A stretch of 64,000 nucleotides of DNA, from contig NZ_FOFS01000005.1 in assembly GCF_900111015.1 (NCBI RefSeq), positions 62,001-126,000 on the forward strand. The letters run 5' to 3'. Source of the stretch: Solimonas aquatica. GTDB lineage: Bacteria > Pseudomonadota > Gammaproteobacteria > Nevskiales > Nevskiaceae. The notes beneath the pieces were generated by a model. The model was given only the letters and a program-made list of their open reading frames with translations, did not search any database and was not told the DNA's origin. Positions 53,130-60,025 of this stretch are shown in pieces (position 1 is the stretch's first letter; each line of letters starts with the position of its first letter). Made by a program: the position numbers and the translations under genes.

Positions 53130-54482
53130 ATGCCGCGTTCTTCGCCCCGCGCCCGTTCCGCCAAACCTGCCGCCGCGCCCAAGGTGGGCTTCGTGTCCCT
53201 GGGCTGCCCCAAAGCCCTGGCGGATTCCGAGCGCATCCTCACCCAGCTGCGCGCCGAGGGTTATGTCACCTCGCCCAGCTACGAGGCCGCCGATGTGGTG
53301 GTGATCAATACCTGTGGCTTCATCGACGCCGCCGTGGAAGAGTCGCTGGACGCCATCGGCGAGGCCATGGCCGAGAACGGCAAGGTGGTGGTGACCGGCT
53401 GCCTGGGCGCCAAGTCCGAGGTGATCCGCGACAAGTTTCCCGAGGTGCTGTCGATCACCGGCCCGCAGGATTACGCCGGCGTGATGAAGGCCGTGCACGC
53501 GGCGGCACCACCCGCGCACGATCCCTTCATGAACCTGGTGCCGCAGCAGGGCATCAAGCTCACGCCCAAGCATTACGCCTATCTGAAGATTTCCGAAGGC
53601 TGCAATCACAAGTGCAGCTTCTGCATCATCCCCTCGATGCGCGGCAAGCTCGCCTCGCGGCCGGTGGCCGAGGTGCTCCGCGAAGCCGAGCGTCTGGTGA
53701 AGTCCGGCGTGCAGGAACTGCTGGTGATCTCGCAGGACACCTCGGCCTACGGCGCAGATCTGAAGTACGCGAGCGGCCGCTGGCGTGATCGCGACTACGA
53801 GACGCGCATGCTGGGTCTGTGCGAGGGCCTGTCGGAGCTGGGCGCCTGGGTGCGCCTGCACTACGTCTACCCTTATCCGCATGTCGATCACATCATTCCG
53901 CTGATGGCGCAGGGCAAGGTGCTGCCGTATCTGGACGTGCCCTTCCAGCATGCCTCGCCCAAGGTGCTCAAGGCCATGAAGCGTCCGGCCGCCGCCGAGG
54001 ACACGCTGGAGCGCATTGCCGCCTGGCGCAAGATCTGCCCGGAGCTGGCCATCCGCAGCACCTTCATCGTCGGTTTTCCCGGCGAGACGGAGAAGGATTT
54101 CGCGCTGCTGCTCGACTGGCTGGAGGAAGCGCAGCTGGATCGCGTGGGCTGCTTCCAGTACTCGCCGGTGGAAGGCGCGACCGCCAACGCCCTGCCCGGC
54201 GCGGTGCCGGATGAGGTCAAGCAGGAACGTTACGAGCGCTTCATGGAAAAGCAGCAGGCGATCAGCGCTGCGCGCCTGCAGCGCAAGATCGGCCAGACCA
54301 TCGAAGTGCTGGTGGACGAGGTGCACGAGGATGCCGCCAGCGTCGCGCGTTCGGCAGCCGATGCGCCGGAGATCGACGGCAAGGTCTACATCCAGGGCAA
54401 GCTGCGGCCGCTGCCCGGTCAGCGTCTGAAGGTGAAGGTCGTGGACGCCGACGAATACGATCTGTTCGCCAAGCTGGCTTGA
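53130..54482 (+). CDS. rimO: Ribosomal protein S12 methylthiotransferase RimO
   Basis: 450 aa. Adds a methylthio group to an Asp of ribosomal protein S12. UPF0004 N-terminal domain with three cluster cysteines ([22 protein letters not shown]), radical-SAM domain with [19 protein letters not shown], and a C-terminal TRAM domain ([22 protein letters not shown]). All six cluster cysteines are present. Start ATG 53130; the Arg/Ala-rich first 17 residues precede the conserved [13 protein letters not shown]. Confidence 0.97.
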   Translation: MPRSSPRARSAKPAAAPKVGFVSLGCPKALADSERILTQLRAEGYVTSPSYEAADVVVINTCGFIDAAVEESLDAIGEAMAENGKVVVTGCLGAKSEVIRDKFPEVLSITGPQDYAGVMKAVHAAAPPAHDPFMNLVPQQGIKLTPKHYAYLKISEGCNHKCSFCIIPSMRGKLASRPVAEVLREAERLVKSGVQELLVISQDTSAYGADLKYASGRWRDRDYETRMLGLCEGLSELGAWVRLHYVYPYPHVDHIIPLMAQGKVLPYLDVPFQHASPKVLKAMKRPAAAEDTLERIAAWRKICPELAIRSTFIVGFPGETEKDFALLLDWLEEAQLDRVGCFQYSPVEGATANALPGAVPDEVKQERYERFMEKQQAISAARLQRKIGQTIEVLVDEVHEDAASVARSAADAPEIDGKVYIQGKLRPLPGQRLKVKVVDADEYDLFAKLA

Positions 54483-54579
54483 GCATCCGCGGCGCCGCGA
54501 GCCGTCGGCGCCGCTTCCGCACATCGCGCATCGCTGGCCTGTTCCGGGCATGGCATCGCGCTTCGCATCTCGCCGTTGC

Positions 54580-54619
54580 CGTGATCACGGTCACATCATC
54601 ATAGTGGCCTGCCTATCAT
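54580..54619 (+). promoter_or_regulatory. CRP-like site and -10 element upstream of the R-body regulator
   Basis: CGTGA-TCACGG-TCACA (54580-54595) matches the CRP/Clp consensus TGTGA-N6-TCACA at nine of ten positions. TATCAT at 54614-54619 is a near-perfect -10. With a start point at about 54627, the site would be centred near -40, the class II activator position. No good -35 is visible, which fits activator dependence. Confidence 0.55.
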
Positions 54620-54671
54620 CTTTCGTGTAAATGTCCATGCCCCCCGTCATGGATTTTTATCCGGGAGCACC

Positions 54672-55577
54672 ATGGATTCGGCACCTGAAGCTTCCGAGGT
54701 ATCGCTGCAAATCGGCGAGTGGATCGTACGAAACGATCTGCTGCGCATCGAATCGGCCTCGGGCCACGCCCTGCTTGAACCGCGGCCGATGCAGTTACTG
54801 CTCTATCTTGCGGAACGGCCGTTCCGGGTCATCGCCCCGGATCAGCTCCTGGCCGACATCTGGGGTGGCACCTTCTACGGCGACGCGCCCCTGCAGCGCG
54901 CAGTGGCGATGCTGCGCCGCGCGCTCGGCGACTGCGCAACCGCGCCGCGCTACATCCAGACCGTGCGCAAGCGCGGCTATCGGCTGATCGCACCGGTGTG
55001 CCGTGATGCGCCGCCCGGCGCAGGCTTCGTCAGGCACCCGCCCGAGCCTCGGTCACACTCGGCGCGCGACGAGGCGCCATCCTTCGCTCGCAACCGGCTG
55101 CTGGCCGCCGCAAGGCGCGCGCTTCTGAAGCAGGCCGGCGCGCCGCACAACGTGGTGCTGATGCTGGGCACGGATGCCGGCGGCCGCTCGTCGCTGATGT
55201 ACGCCGGCCTGATTCCCCTGCCGCAGCAGCGATACGCGCAGGACGGCCTGCAAGCCACGGCACTGGCACAACTCGATCTGGAACTGCCGCGCGAACCACG
55301 CACGTCCGGCAGATCGGCACTGCGCGGCGCGCGCGCGCATCGTGCGGCTGCGGTCCGCGATGGCGACAGCACCGCCGCCACCGCCCGCCGTCACCGGTTG
55401 CTGCTGACACTCGGTCGCACCGAACAGCTGAGCAGACCGCAGGATCCGCAGGCCATGGCCTGTTTCGCGCAAATCCTCGACACCCTGACCCGCCCGCCGG
55501 CGCCGCCGCTGATCCAGGCGCCGGGCAGCGAGTGCTACCACGAGCTGCCCTGGGCGCTGCCGCTGCTGCCCGACTGA
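54672..55577 (+). CDS. Winged-helix (OmpR/CadC-type) regulator at the head of the R-body locus
   Basis: 301 aa from ATG 54672 with GGGAG upstream. Residues ~10-105 are an OmpR-like DNA-binding domain (IGEWIVRNDLLRIE, LEPRPMQLLLYLAERPFRVI, LLADIWGG, LQRAVAMLRRALGD, YIQTVRKRGYRL). The remaining ~190 residues match nothing I know: no receiver domain, TM helix or TPR, but Arg/Ala-rich with a possible ligand-binding end. No transmembrane anchor, so not a ToxR/CadC sensor. It probably controls the reb genes that follow 377 bp later. Confidence 0.8.
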   Translation: MDSAPEASEVSLQIGEWIVRNDLLRIESASGHALLEPRPMQLLLYLAERPFRVIAPDQLLADIWGGTFYGDAPLQRAVAMLRRALGDCATAPRYIQTVRKRGYRLIAPVCRDAPPGAGFVRHPPEPRSHSARDEAPSFARNRLLAAARRALLKQAGAPHNVVLMLGTDAGGRSSLMYAGLIPLPQQRYAQDGLQATALAQLDLELPREPRTSGRSALRGARAHRAAAVRDGDSTAATARRHRLLLTLGRTEQLSRPQDPQAMACFAQILDTLTRPPAPPLIQAPGSECYHELPWALPLLPD

Positions 55578-55954
55578 ACCCGGACGCAAGAAGCATCTGC
55601 CTGCCACGCCTGTGGCCGGGCGCCTTCGCCGTGCCCGTCAGCAGTCCATCGCGATAGAAGCCGGTGCGCATCGCGCACGCGGCGGGATTTCATCATTCAG
55701 GCCGCGTTTTTCCCCGACCACACCCTTGCCGCGCGGCGCCATGCGGACGCCCTGACGGACCAGGCGGCCACTGCGCGATCAAAGCCGGATTGCATGCCGA
55801 TCGCGGCGCGGTTTTCCGTCAGCGCCGCCGATCTTTTCCCAGGGCAGCCACCTAGCATCCCGCCGTAAGCCAGAGACCCAAACCGCCCTGGCGAATTCAG
55901 GCGAACCGGAAGTGTTCCGGGTCGATCCCCATTCCGCACTTGAAGGAGAAGCAC
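55578..55954 (+). promoter_or_regulatory. 377-bp gene-free leader upstream of the first rebB
   Basis: No open frame fits a gene. The last part carries a small hairpin CCGGAA-GTG-TTCCGG (55906-55920) and a perfect AAGGAG Shine-Dalgarno at 55943-55948, 6 bp before the ATG at 55955. I could not pick a convincing promoter in it; a target site for the upstream regulator is expected here. Confidence 0.4.
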
Positions 55955-56242
55955 ATGGCATACCCGACCGCAGTGAACGATCAGATCACGGATTCCGTCA
56001 CCCAGGCCAACACCAAGGTTCTGGGCGATGCGCCGGCGATCGCGATGGGCAATCTGTTCCAGGCCACGGCGCAGGCTCTGGCCAACGCCGCGCACAACGC
56101 CACCAACGCGCAGCAGCAGAGCTACGTGACGGCGCAGGCCGCCACCACCATGGGCGTGGCCACGCTCTACTCGCTGGATACCGCGTCCACCGGTGTCGCC
56201 ACCAAGGAAATTCTGAGCACCGGCGTGAAGGGTCTGGGCTAA
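55955..56242 (+). CDS. rebB: RebB-family R-body protein, paralogue 1
   Basis: 95 aa from ATG 55955 (AAGGAG 6 bp upstream). The RebB pattern is MAYPTAVNDQITDSVTQANT, LGDAPAIAMGNLFQATAQAL and NAAHNATNAQQQSYVTAQAA. RebB-family proteins (killing-trait family) polymerise into R-bodies, coiled ribbons that unroll and puncture membranes, as in Caedibacter and Azorhizobium. The sequence is small, Ala/Thr/Gln-rich, without charged catalytic residues or signal peptide. It begins a run of four close paralogues. Confidence 0.92.
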   Translation: MAYPTAVNDQITDSVTQANTKVLGDAPAIAMGNLFQATAQALANAAHNATNAQQQSYVTAQAATTMGVATLYSLDTASTGVATKEILSTGVKGLG

Positions 56243-56308
56243 GCCTCCGCACCCGGTCCGCCGGCGGCGTCGCCGGTGGCCCCCTGAATCCGCAGCAAGG
56301 AGTTCGAC

Positions 56309-56578
56309 ATGGCCTTTCCAACCGCAGTCAACAGCCAGATTACCGATTCGGTAACGCAGGCCAACACCAAGGTGCTGGGTGATGCGCCGGCGATCGCGAT
56401 GGGCAATCTGTTCCAGGCCACGGCGCAAGCCCTGGCCAACGCCGCGCACAACGCCACCAACGCGCAGCAGCAGAGCTTCGTGACGGCACAGGCTGCCACC
56501 ACCATGGGCGTGGCAACCCTGTACTCGATCGACACCGCGTCCACCGGCGCGGCGACCAAGGAAGTCCTGGGCGCCTGA
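56309..56578 (+). CDS. rebB: RebB-family R-body protein, paralogue 2
   Basis: 89 aa with AAGGAG upstream. It differs from paralogue 1 at only a handful of positions over the first 80 residues (Tyr3 to Phe, Asp9 to Ser, Tyr57 to Phe among them), so it is a recent tandem copy. C-terminus shorter (KEVLGA). An 18-bp palindrome overlaps its stop codon. Confidence 0.92.
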   Translation: MAFPTAVNSQITDSVTQANTKVLGDAPAIAMGNLFQATAQALANAAHNATNAQQQSFVTAQAATTMGVATLYSIDTASTGAATKEVLGA

Positions 56579-56593
56579 TCCGCATGCGGATCA
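56576..56593. promoter_or_regulatory. Perfect 18-bp palindrome at the rebB-2 stop
   Basis: TGATCCGCA-TGCGGATCA, without mismatch, including the TGA stop. It can form a cruciform or a short 3' hairpin in the transcript; its role is not clear. Confidence 0.55.
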
Positions 56594-56651
56594 TCGTTCC
56601 CGTTCCTGATCGCCCAGCCGCCCGGCCTCGCCATCCGTAGGAGCCAGCCGC

Positions 56652-56927
56652 ATGGCCTTTCCAACCGCAGTCAACAATCAGATCACCGATTCGGTCACGC
56701 AGGCCAATGTCCAGGTACTGGGCACGTCTCCGGCGATCGCGATGGGCAATCTGTATCAGGCCACCGCGCAGGCGCTGGCCAACGCCGCACACAACGCGAC
56801 GATGGCCCAGCAGCAGATGTTCGTCACCGCGCAGGCCGTCACCACCATGGGCGTCGCGCTGCTGTACTCGCTCGACACCGCCTCCACCGGGCTTTCGACC
56901 AAGACGATTCTCGGCGGCGGCGGCTGA
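56652..56927 (+). CDS. rebB: RebB-family R-body protein, paralogue 3
   Basis: 91 aa with TAGGAG upstream. Same framework (AFPTAVNNQITDSVTQANV, SPAIAMGNLYQATAQALANA) but with Met at NATMAQQQMFVTAQAVTTMGVALLYSLD and a Gly-rich C-terminus (ILGGGG). Divergence is intermediate between copies 1-2 and 4. Confidence 0.92.
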   Translation: MAFPTAVNNQITDSVTQANVQVLGTSPAIAMGNLYQATAQALANAAHNATMAQQQMFVTAQAVTTMGVALLYSLDTASTGLSTKTILGGGG

Positions 56928-56996
56928 CCCGCCGCGGCAGGCGGCCCGTCCGCCGGCAGCGGCAAACACCGTTCAACTTTTTAAAGGAGTCATCAC

Positions 56997-57269
56997 ATGG
57001 CATTTCCAACCGCGGTCAACAGCCAGATCACCGACTCGGTGACGCAGGTCAACACCAAGGTCCTCGGCGACGCCCCTGCCGTCGCGATGGGCAATCTGTT
57101 CGTCGCCACCGGCCAGGCGCTGTCCAACGCCGCGCACAACGCCACCAACAACCAGCAGCAGTCCTACGTGACCATGCAGGCCTCCACCACGCAGGCGGTG
57201 GCCACGCTGCTGGCGGTGGATACCGCGTCCGCCGGCGTCGCCACCCGCGAAGTGCTGGGCCTGGTCTGA
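56997..57269 (+). CDS. rebB: RebB-family R-body protein, paralogue 4
   Basis: 90 aa with AAAGGAG upstream. AFPTAVNSQITDSVTQVNT, then APAVAMGNLFVATGQALSNA and NNQQQSYVTMQASTTQAVATLLAVD. It shares the fold core with copies 1-3 but is the most diverged in its middle and end. A strong 14-bp-stem hairpin follows. Confidence 0.92.
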   Translation: MAFPTAVNSQITDSVTQVNTKVLGDAPAVAMGNLFVATGQALSNAAHNATNNQQQSYVTMQASTTQAVATLLAVDTASAGVATREVLGLV

Positions 57270-57288
57270 GCACGGCGCGCGCAATGTT

Positions 57289-57329
57289 CCGCCTGCCGCC
57301 AGCGCCGTTCGCGCCCTGGCGGCAGGCGG
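57289..57329 (+). promoter_or_regulatory. Strong hairpin closing the rebB1-4 block
   Basis: CCGCCTGCCGCCAG (57289-57302) pairs perfectly with CTGGCGGCAGGCGG (57316-57329) over a 13-nt loop, with no T-run. It separates the four conserved rebB genes from the rest of the cluster and may stabilise the upstream mRNA or lower downstream expression. Confidence 0.7.
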
Positions 57330-57359
57330 TAAACCCAAGGGCTGCCGCGCCTCGCGCAG

Positions 57360-57596
57360 ATGCCCGCTAAAAGCGCCGTGGCCAGTCTGGTGGCGCCGAC
57401 GCTCGGCGGCACGCTGCTGAGCATCGGCATCGCGCCATCGCTGGCGATGGGCATGAGCTACCTCGCCATGGCCGACAGCATCGGTCTGGTGATGGGCAAT
57501 GCCGCAGCGGCGCAGCAGCGCGGTCAGGTGCTCGCACAGGCGGCACTGGCACAGACACTGGCTTTGATCATCGGCAAAGGGAGTACAGGAAAATGA
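57360..57596 (+). CDS. Divergent RebB-like protein
   Basis: 78 aa. SIGIAPSLAMGMSYLAMADSIG and NAAAAQQRGQVLAQAALAQTLAL follow the same spacing as the RebB core APAIAMGNLFQATAQAL and NAAHNATNAQQQSYV. The N-terminal PTAVN segment is missing. Very hydrophobic in the middle. Its stop overlaps the next start (ATGA), so both are translationally coupled. The family assignment is by pattern only. Confidence 0.75.
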   Translation: MPAKSAVASLVAPTLGGTLLSIGIAPSLAMGMSYLAMADSIGLVMGNAAAAQQRGQVLAQAALAQTLALIIGKGSTGK

Positions 57597-58099
57597 ACGA
57601 CAGCGGCACCGTCAACGCACAGATCATCGACTCGGTCACCGGCGTGACCACGCTGATCACCGGACAGTCGCCTTCGCAGTCCTTCGGCATGCTCGATGCC
57701 GTGCTGCTGGAAACCCTGGGCATGGCGATGCACAACGCCGTGACGCGCCAGCAGGGCGCCGGCCTGATCAGCTCCGCCGCCGTCACCGCCGCCTGCGGCA
57801 AGATGCTCAACGCGCCGTTTCCCATCCAGGTCTCGCCGCCACCACCGGCGCCGCCGGTGCCGCCGGAAGTTAATCCGCTGCCGACGCCGCCGGCGCCGAC
57901 ACCCACGCAGGCCACTGTCATCGCACAGGCCAGCGCCGAGGCCGAGCAAGGCATCGCCACCTTGAAGACTGCCGAGCAGACGGCGGCCGCCAATGCCGCC
58001 GCCGCGCAGGCCAGCCTGCAGCAGCTCGCCGGCAGTGCCGGCGGCACCGCCGCCGCGAGCAGCGGCACGAACACGCCTGCCTCCGGCACCAAGCCCTGA
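57593..58099 (+). CDS. RebB-like domain with proline-rich and coiled C-terminal extension
   Basis: 168 aa. Residues 1-75 (VNAQIIDSVTGVTTLITGQS, GMAMHNAVTRQQGAGLISSAAV) match the RebB pattern. A Pro-rich linker (~80-108, PPPPAPPVPPEVNP) is followed by an Ala/Gln/Glu helix (QASAEAEQGIATLKTAEQTA). The extension could be a cap, a linker or an assembly-control part of the R-body. Overlaps the previous gene by 4 bp. Confidence 0.8.
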   Translation: MNDSGTVNAQIIDSVTGVTTLITGQSPSQSFGMLDAVLLETLGMAMHNAVTRQQGAGLISSAAVTAACGKMLNAPFPIQVSPPPPAPPVPPEVNPLPTPPAPTPTQATVIAQASAEAEQGIATLKTAEQTAAANAAAAQASLQQLAGSAGGTAAASSGTNTPASGTKP

Positions 58100-58137
58100 G
58101 CTGATGCACCGCCGCGGACCCACTCCGAGAACCCGCC

Positions 58138-58488
58138 ATGTCTGACAACACCAAGGTCAACGCGCAGATCATCGATGCCATCAATCAGGTGCAGATGGCG
58201 ACGATGGGCCCGCAGGTCGTACTGACCAGCGGCGCCGGCAAGGCGTATCAATCCGTGGCGCAGTCCACGGCCATCGCCGTGCAGGACGCCACCGATGCGC
58301 TGCGCAACATCAGCACCATCGCAACCACTGCGGCGGGCGTGGCGATGGCGCAGTACCTGGCCACCGGCGACCAGCGCTTTGCCACCATCATCGGCACCGC
58401 GCAGAGCATGGTGAGCAAGGCCACGGAAGACTATGGCGCCATCGGCGCCGCAGCCGCGACCGTCCTGAAAGGCTTTCCTTCCGGCTGA
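58138..58488 (+). CDS. Divergent RebB-like protein
   Basis: 116 aa. KVNAQIIDAINQVQMATMG at the N-terminus mirrors the RebB VNAQIIDSV/VNDQITDSV start, then GKAYQSVAQSTAIAVQDATDAL and TTAAGVAMAQYLATGD. A C-terminal ~30-residue extension (MVSKATEDYGAIGAAAATVL) is extra. It starts 38 bp after the previous gene, so one transcript is likely. Family assignment is by pattern. Confidence 0.78.
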   Translation: MSDNTKVNAQIIDAINQVQMATMGPQVVLTSGAGKAYQSVAQSTAIAVQDATDALRNISTIATTAAGVAMAQYLATGDQRFATIIGTAQSMVSKATEDYGAIGAAAATVLKGFPSG

Positions 58489-58499
58489 GGTCCGCGCTC

Positions 58500-59549
58500 A
58501 TGGCCATCCTCCTTGCCCGGCAACATGTGCGACATCTCGGCGAGCTGTCGCATCGCGCCCAGCTCGTGCTGCGCCTCATCGACGGCGGCGTGCAGTGGCT
58601 GCACTGGGGCTGCAGCCATCCATCCGCCCGATACGAATTCAGCGACGAGACCGCCTTGCTGGCCGCCGTGCAGCAGGGCCTGCATGCCACGCGGCTGTGC
58701 CTGCTGCCGCAGCTGCAGCTGAACGTCAGCCCCGTGAAGCTGATGACCCTGCACCACAACGAACTCAAGGCCCTGGCCGATGCCGAGCAGAGCGGCAATA
58801 TCGCCGCGGTGAAGGATCTGCTCACCCGTCACCAGCTGCTCGTGCATGCCGATCTGGCCGGCGTCGCGGCGTTTCTTGAAGGCCTGGGCGTGGCCGACGC
58901 TGCGGTGTTCGACGCGGTGGACTTCAATGACCGGGTGGCGCTGCATGCCCTGCAGACCAGCGCCGCCTCACCGCTGGCAAAAGAGGCCGCGTCCTTTGCG
59001 GTGCACCAGGGCCGCACACCGATCGAGTTCGCGGACTACTACGACAGCTATCTGAGCCTGGCCGCCAAGCTGGGCGCGCAGGCCGGCACGCCCGAGGCGC
59101 GTGGCCATCTCGCCGATCAGGCGCTGGCCACGCTGCTGCCGCTGCTGTTCGACGCGCTGGACTGCCCGCAGGTCAACGGCCTGGTGGCACCGGGCGAGGT
59201 GGGCCGCGTGGTGCACGACTGGGTGCGCGCCGGCCGGCTGCTCGGCTTCGAGCGCGCCTCCGACGGCGTGCGCCAGCTGGTGCTGCACAGTCCCTACACC
59301 ACACAAAGCGGGCACGAGGCACGCAGCATCGTGCGCCATTACCTGGAGTCGGCGCGCTCGCTGCTGGCCTCGGCGCGCGCGGAACACGGCCGCCTGGGGC
59401 AGGACGGCGCGTCCTGCACCTTCAAGCTGCAGTCCGGCCACGAACAGGCCGAGCTGCATCAAAGCAGCGCCGGCGTGATCTGCCTGCGCAGCTTCCGGCG
59501 CGGCGCGACCCCGGCGCCGCCACCCGCCACCCCGAATCAGGGCGCCTGA
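58500..59549 (+). CDS. Unknown protein of the R-body cluster
   Basis: 349 aa, soluble, no signal peptide, TM helix or catalytic motif I recognise. It contains LVLRLIDGGVQWLHWGCSHP at the N-terminus and helical segments such as MTLHHNELKALADAEQSGNIAAVKDLL, YYDSYLSLAAKLGAQ and ARSIVRHYLESARSLLASAR. It begins 11 bp after the last RebB-like gene. Its tight linkage suggests a role in assembly, regulation or immunity of the R-body, but this is inference. Confidence 0.75.
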   Translation: MAILLARQHVRHLGELSHRAQLVLRLIDGGVQWLHWGCSHPSARYEFSDETALLAAVQQGLHATRLCLLPQLQLNVSPVKLMTLHHNELKALADAEQSGNIAAVKDLLTRHQLLVHADLAGVAAFLEGLGVADAAVFDAVDFNDRVALHALQTSAASPLAKEAASFAVHQGRTPIEFADYYDSYLSLAAKLGAQAGTPEARGHLADQALATLLPLLFDALDCPQVNGLVAPGEVGRVVHDWVRAGRLLGFERASDGVRQLVLHSPYTTQSGHEARSIVRHYLESARSLLASARAEHGRLGQDGASCTFKLQSGHEQAELHQSSAGVICLRSFRRGATPAPPPATPNQGA

Positions 59550-59565
59550 CGCCCGGGAGATGCGC

Positions 59566-59994
59566 ATGAGCAACAGCAAGAGCGATCCGAGTGAAGGCGG
59601 CGCCGCACCCATCAATCCGACGGCGGCGATCGAACAGCAGCGACAGCGCGTGCGCGAGACCATGGCCGCTGCCGACAAGCTGGTCCAGCAGTCGATGGCC
59701 GCGGCGCAGAAAGCCCTGCAGGCGGTGATGACGGACAAGCCGGCCGAGCAGGCCTCCGCCGCCGTGCAGAAGGCCGTGCAGGCGACCGAGACTGCGGTGA
59801 AGCAGGCCGAGCGCAGTGTCGATGCGCAGATCAAGCAGGCCGAGCAGAGCATCGTCAACGCCTTGCAGCTCGCGGCCAAGGCGCAGGGTGCGGCACAGCC
59901 CGATTCCGTCGCGGCCTCGGACCAGGGAATTCAGCGCAACGAACAGACGCCGGCGCCAGCCCAGGCCACGCCGGCCGCCGGCGAAGCGAACTGA
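59566..59994 (+). CDS. Small coiled-coil protein of the R-body cluster
   Basis: 142 aa from ATG 59566 (the ATG at 59560 is too near the GGGAGA site). Residues ~20-105 are a long Ala/Gln/Lys/Glu heptad helix (AIEQQRQRVRETMAAADKLV, SAAVQKAVQATETAVKQAER) with phasin-like character; the C-terminus is Pro/Ala-rich and disordered. Phasin-like or scaffold roles are possible. It precedes the phosphoesterase by 31 bp. Confidence 0.78.
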   Translation: MSNSKSDPSEGGAAPINPTAAIEQQRQRVRETMAAADKLVQQSMAAAQKALQAVMTDKPAEQASAAVQKAVQATETAVKQAERSVDAQIKQAEQSIVNALQLAAKAQGAAQPDSVAASDQGIQRNEQTPAPAQATPAAGEAN

Positions 59995-60025
59995 GCGCGG
60001 ACATCGATCAGCGGATCTCATCATC

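Noticed and set aside
55955-57269. rebB repeats considered as DNA tandem repeats or CRISPR
   Set aside because: Each unit is a complete gene with its own Shine-Dalgarno and stop; the similarity is coding.
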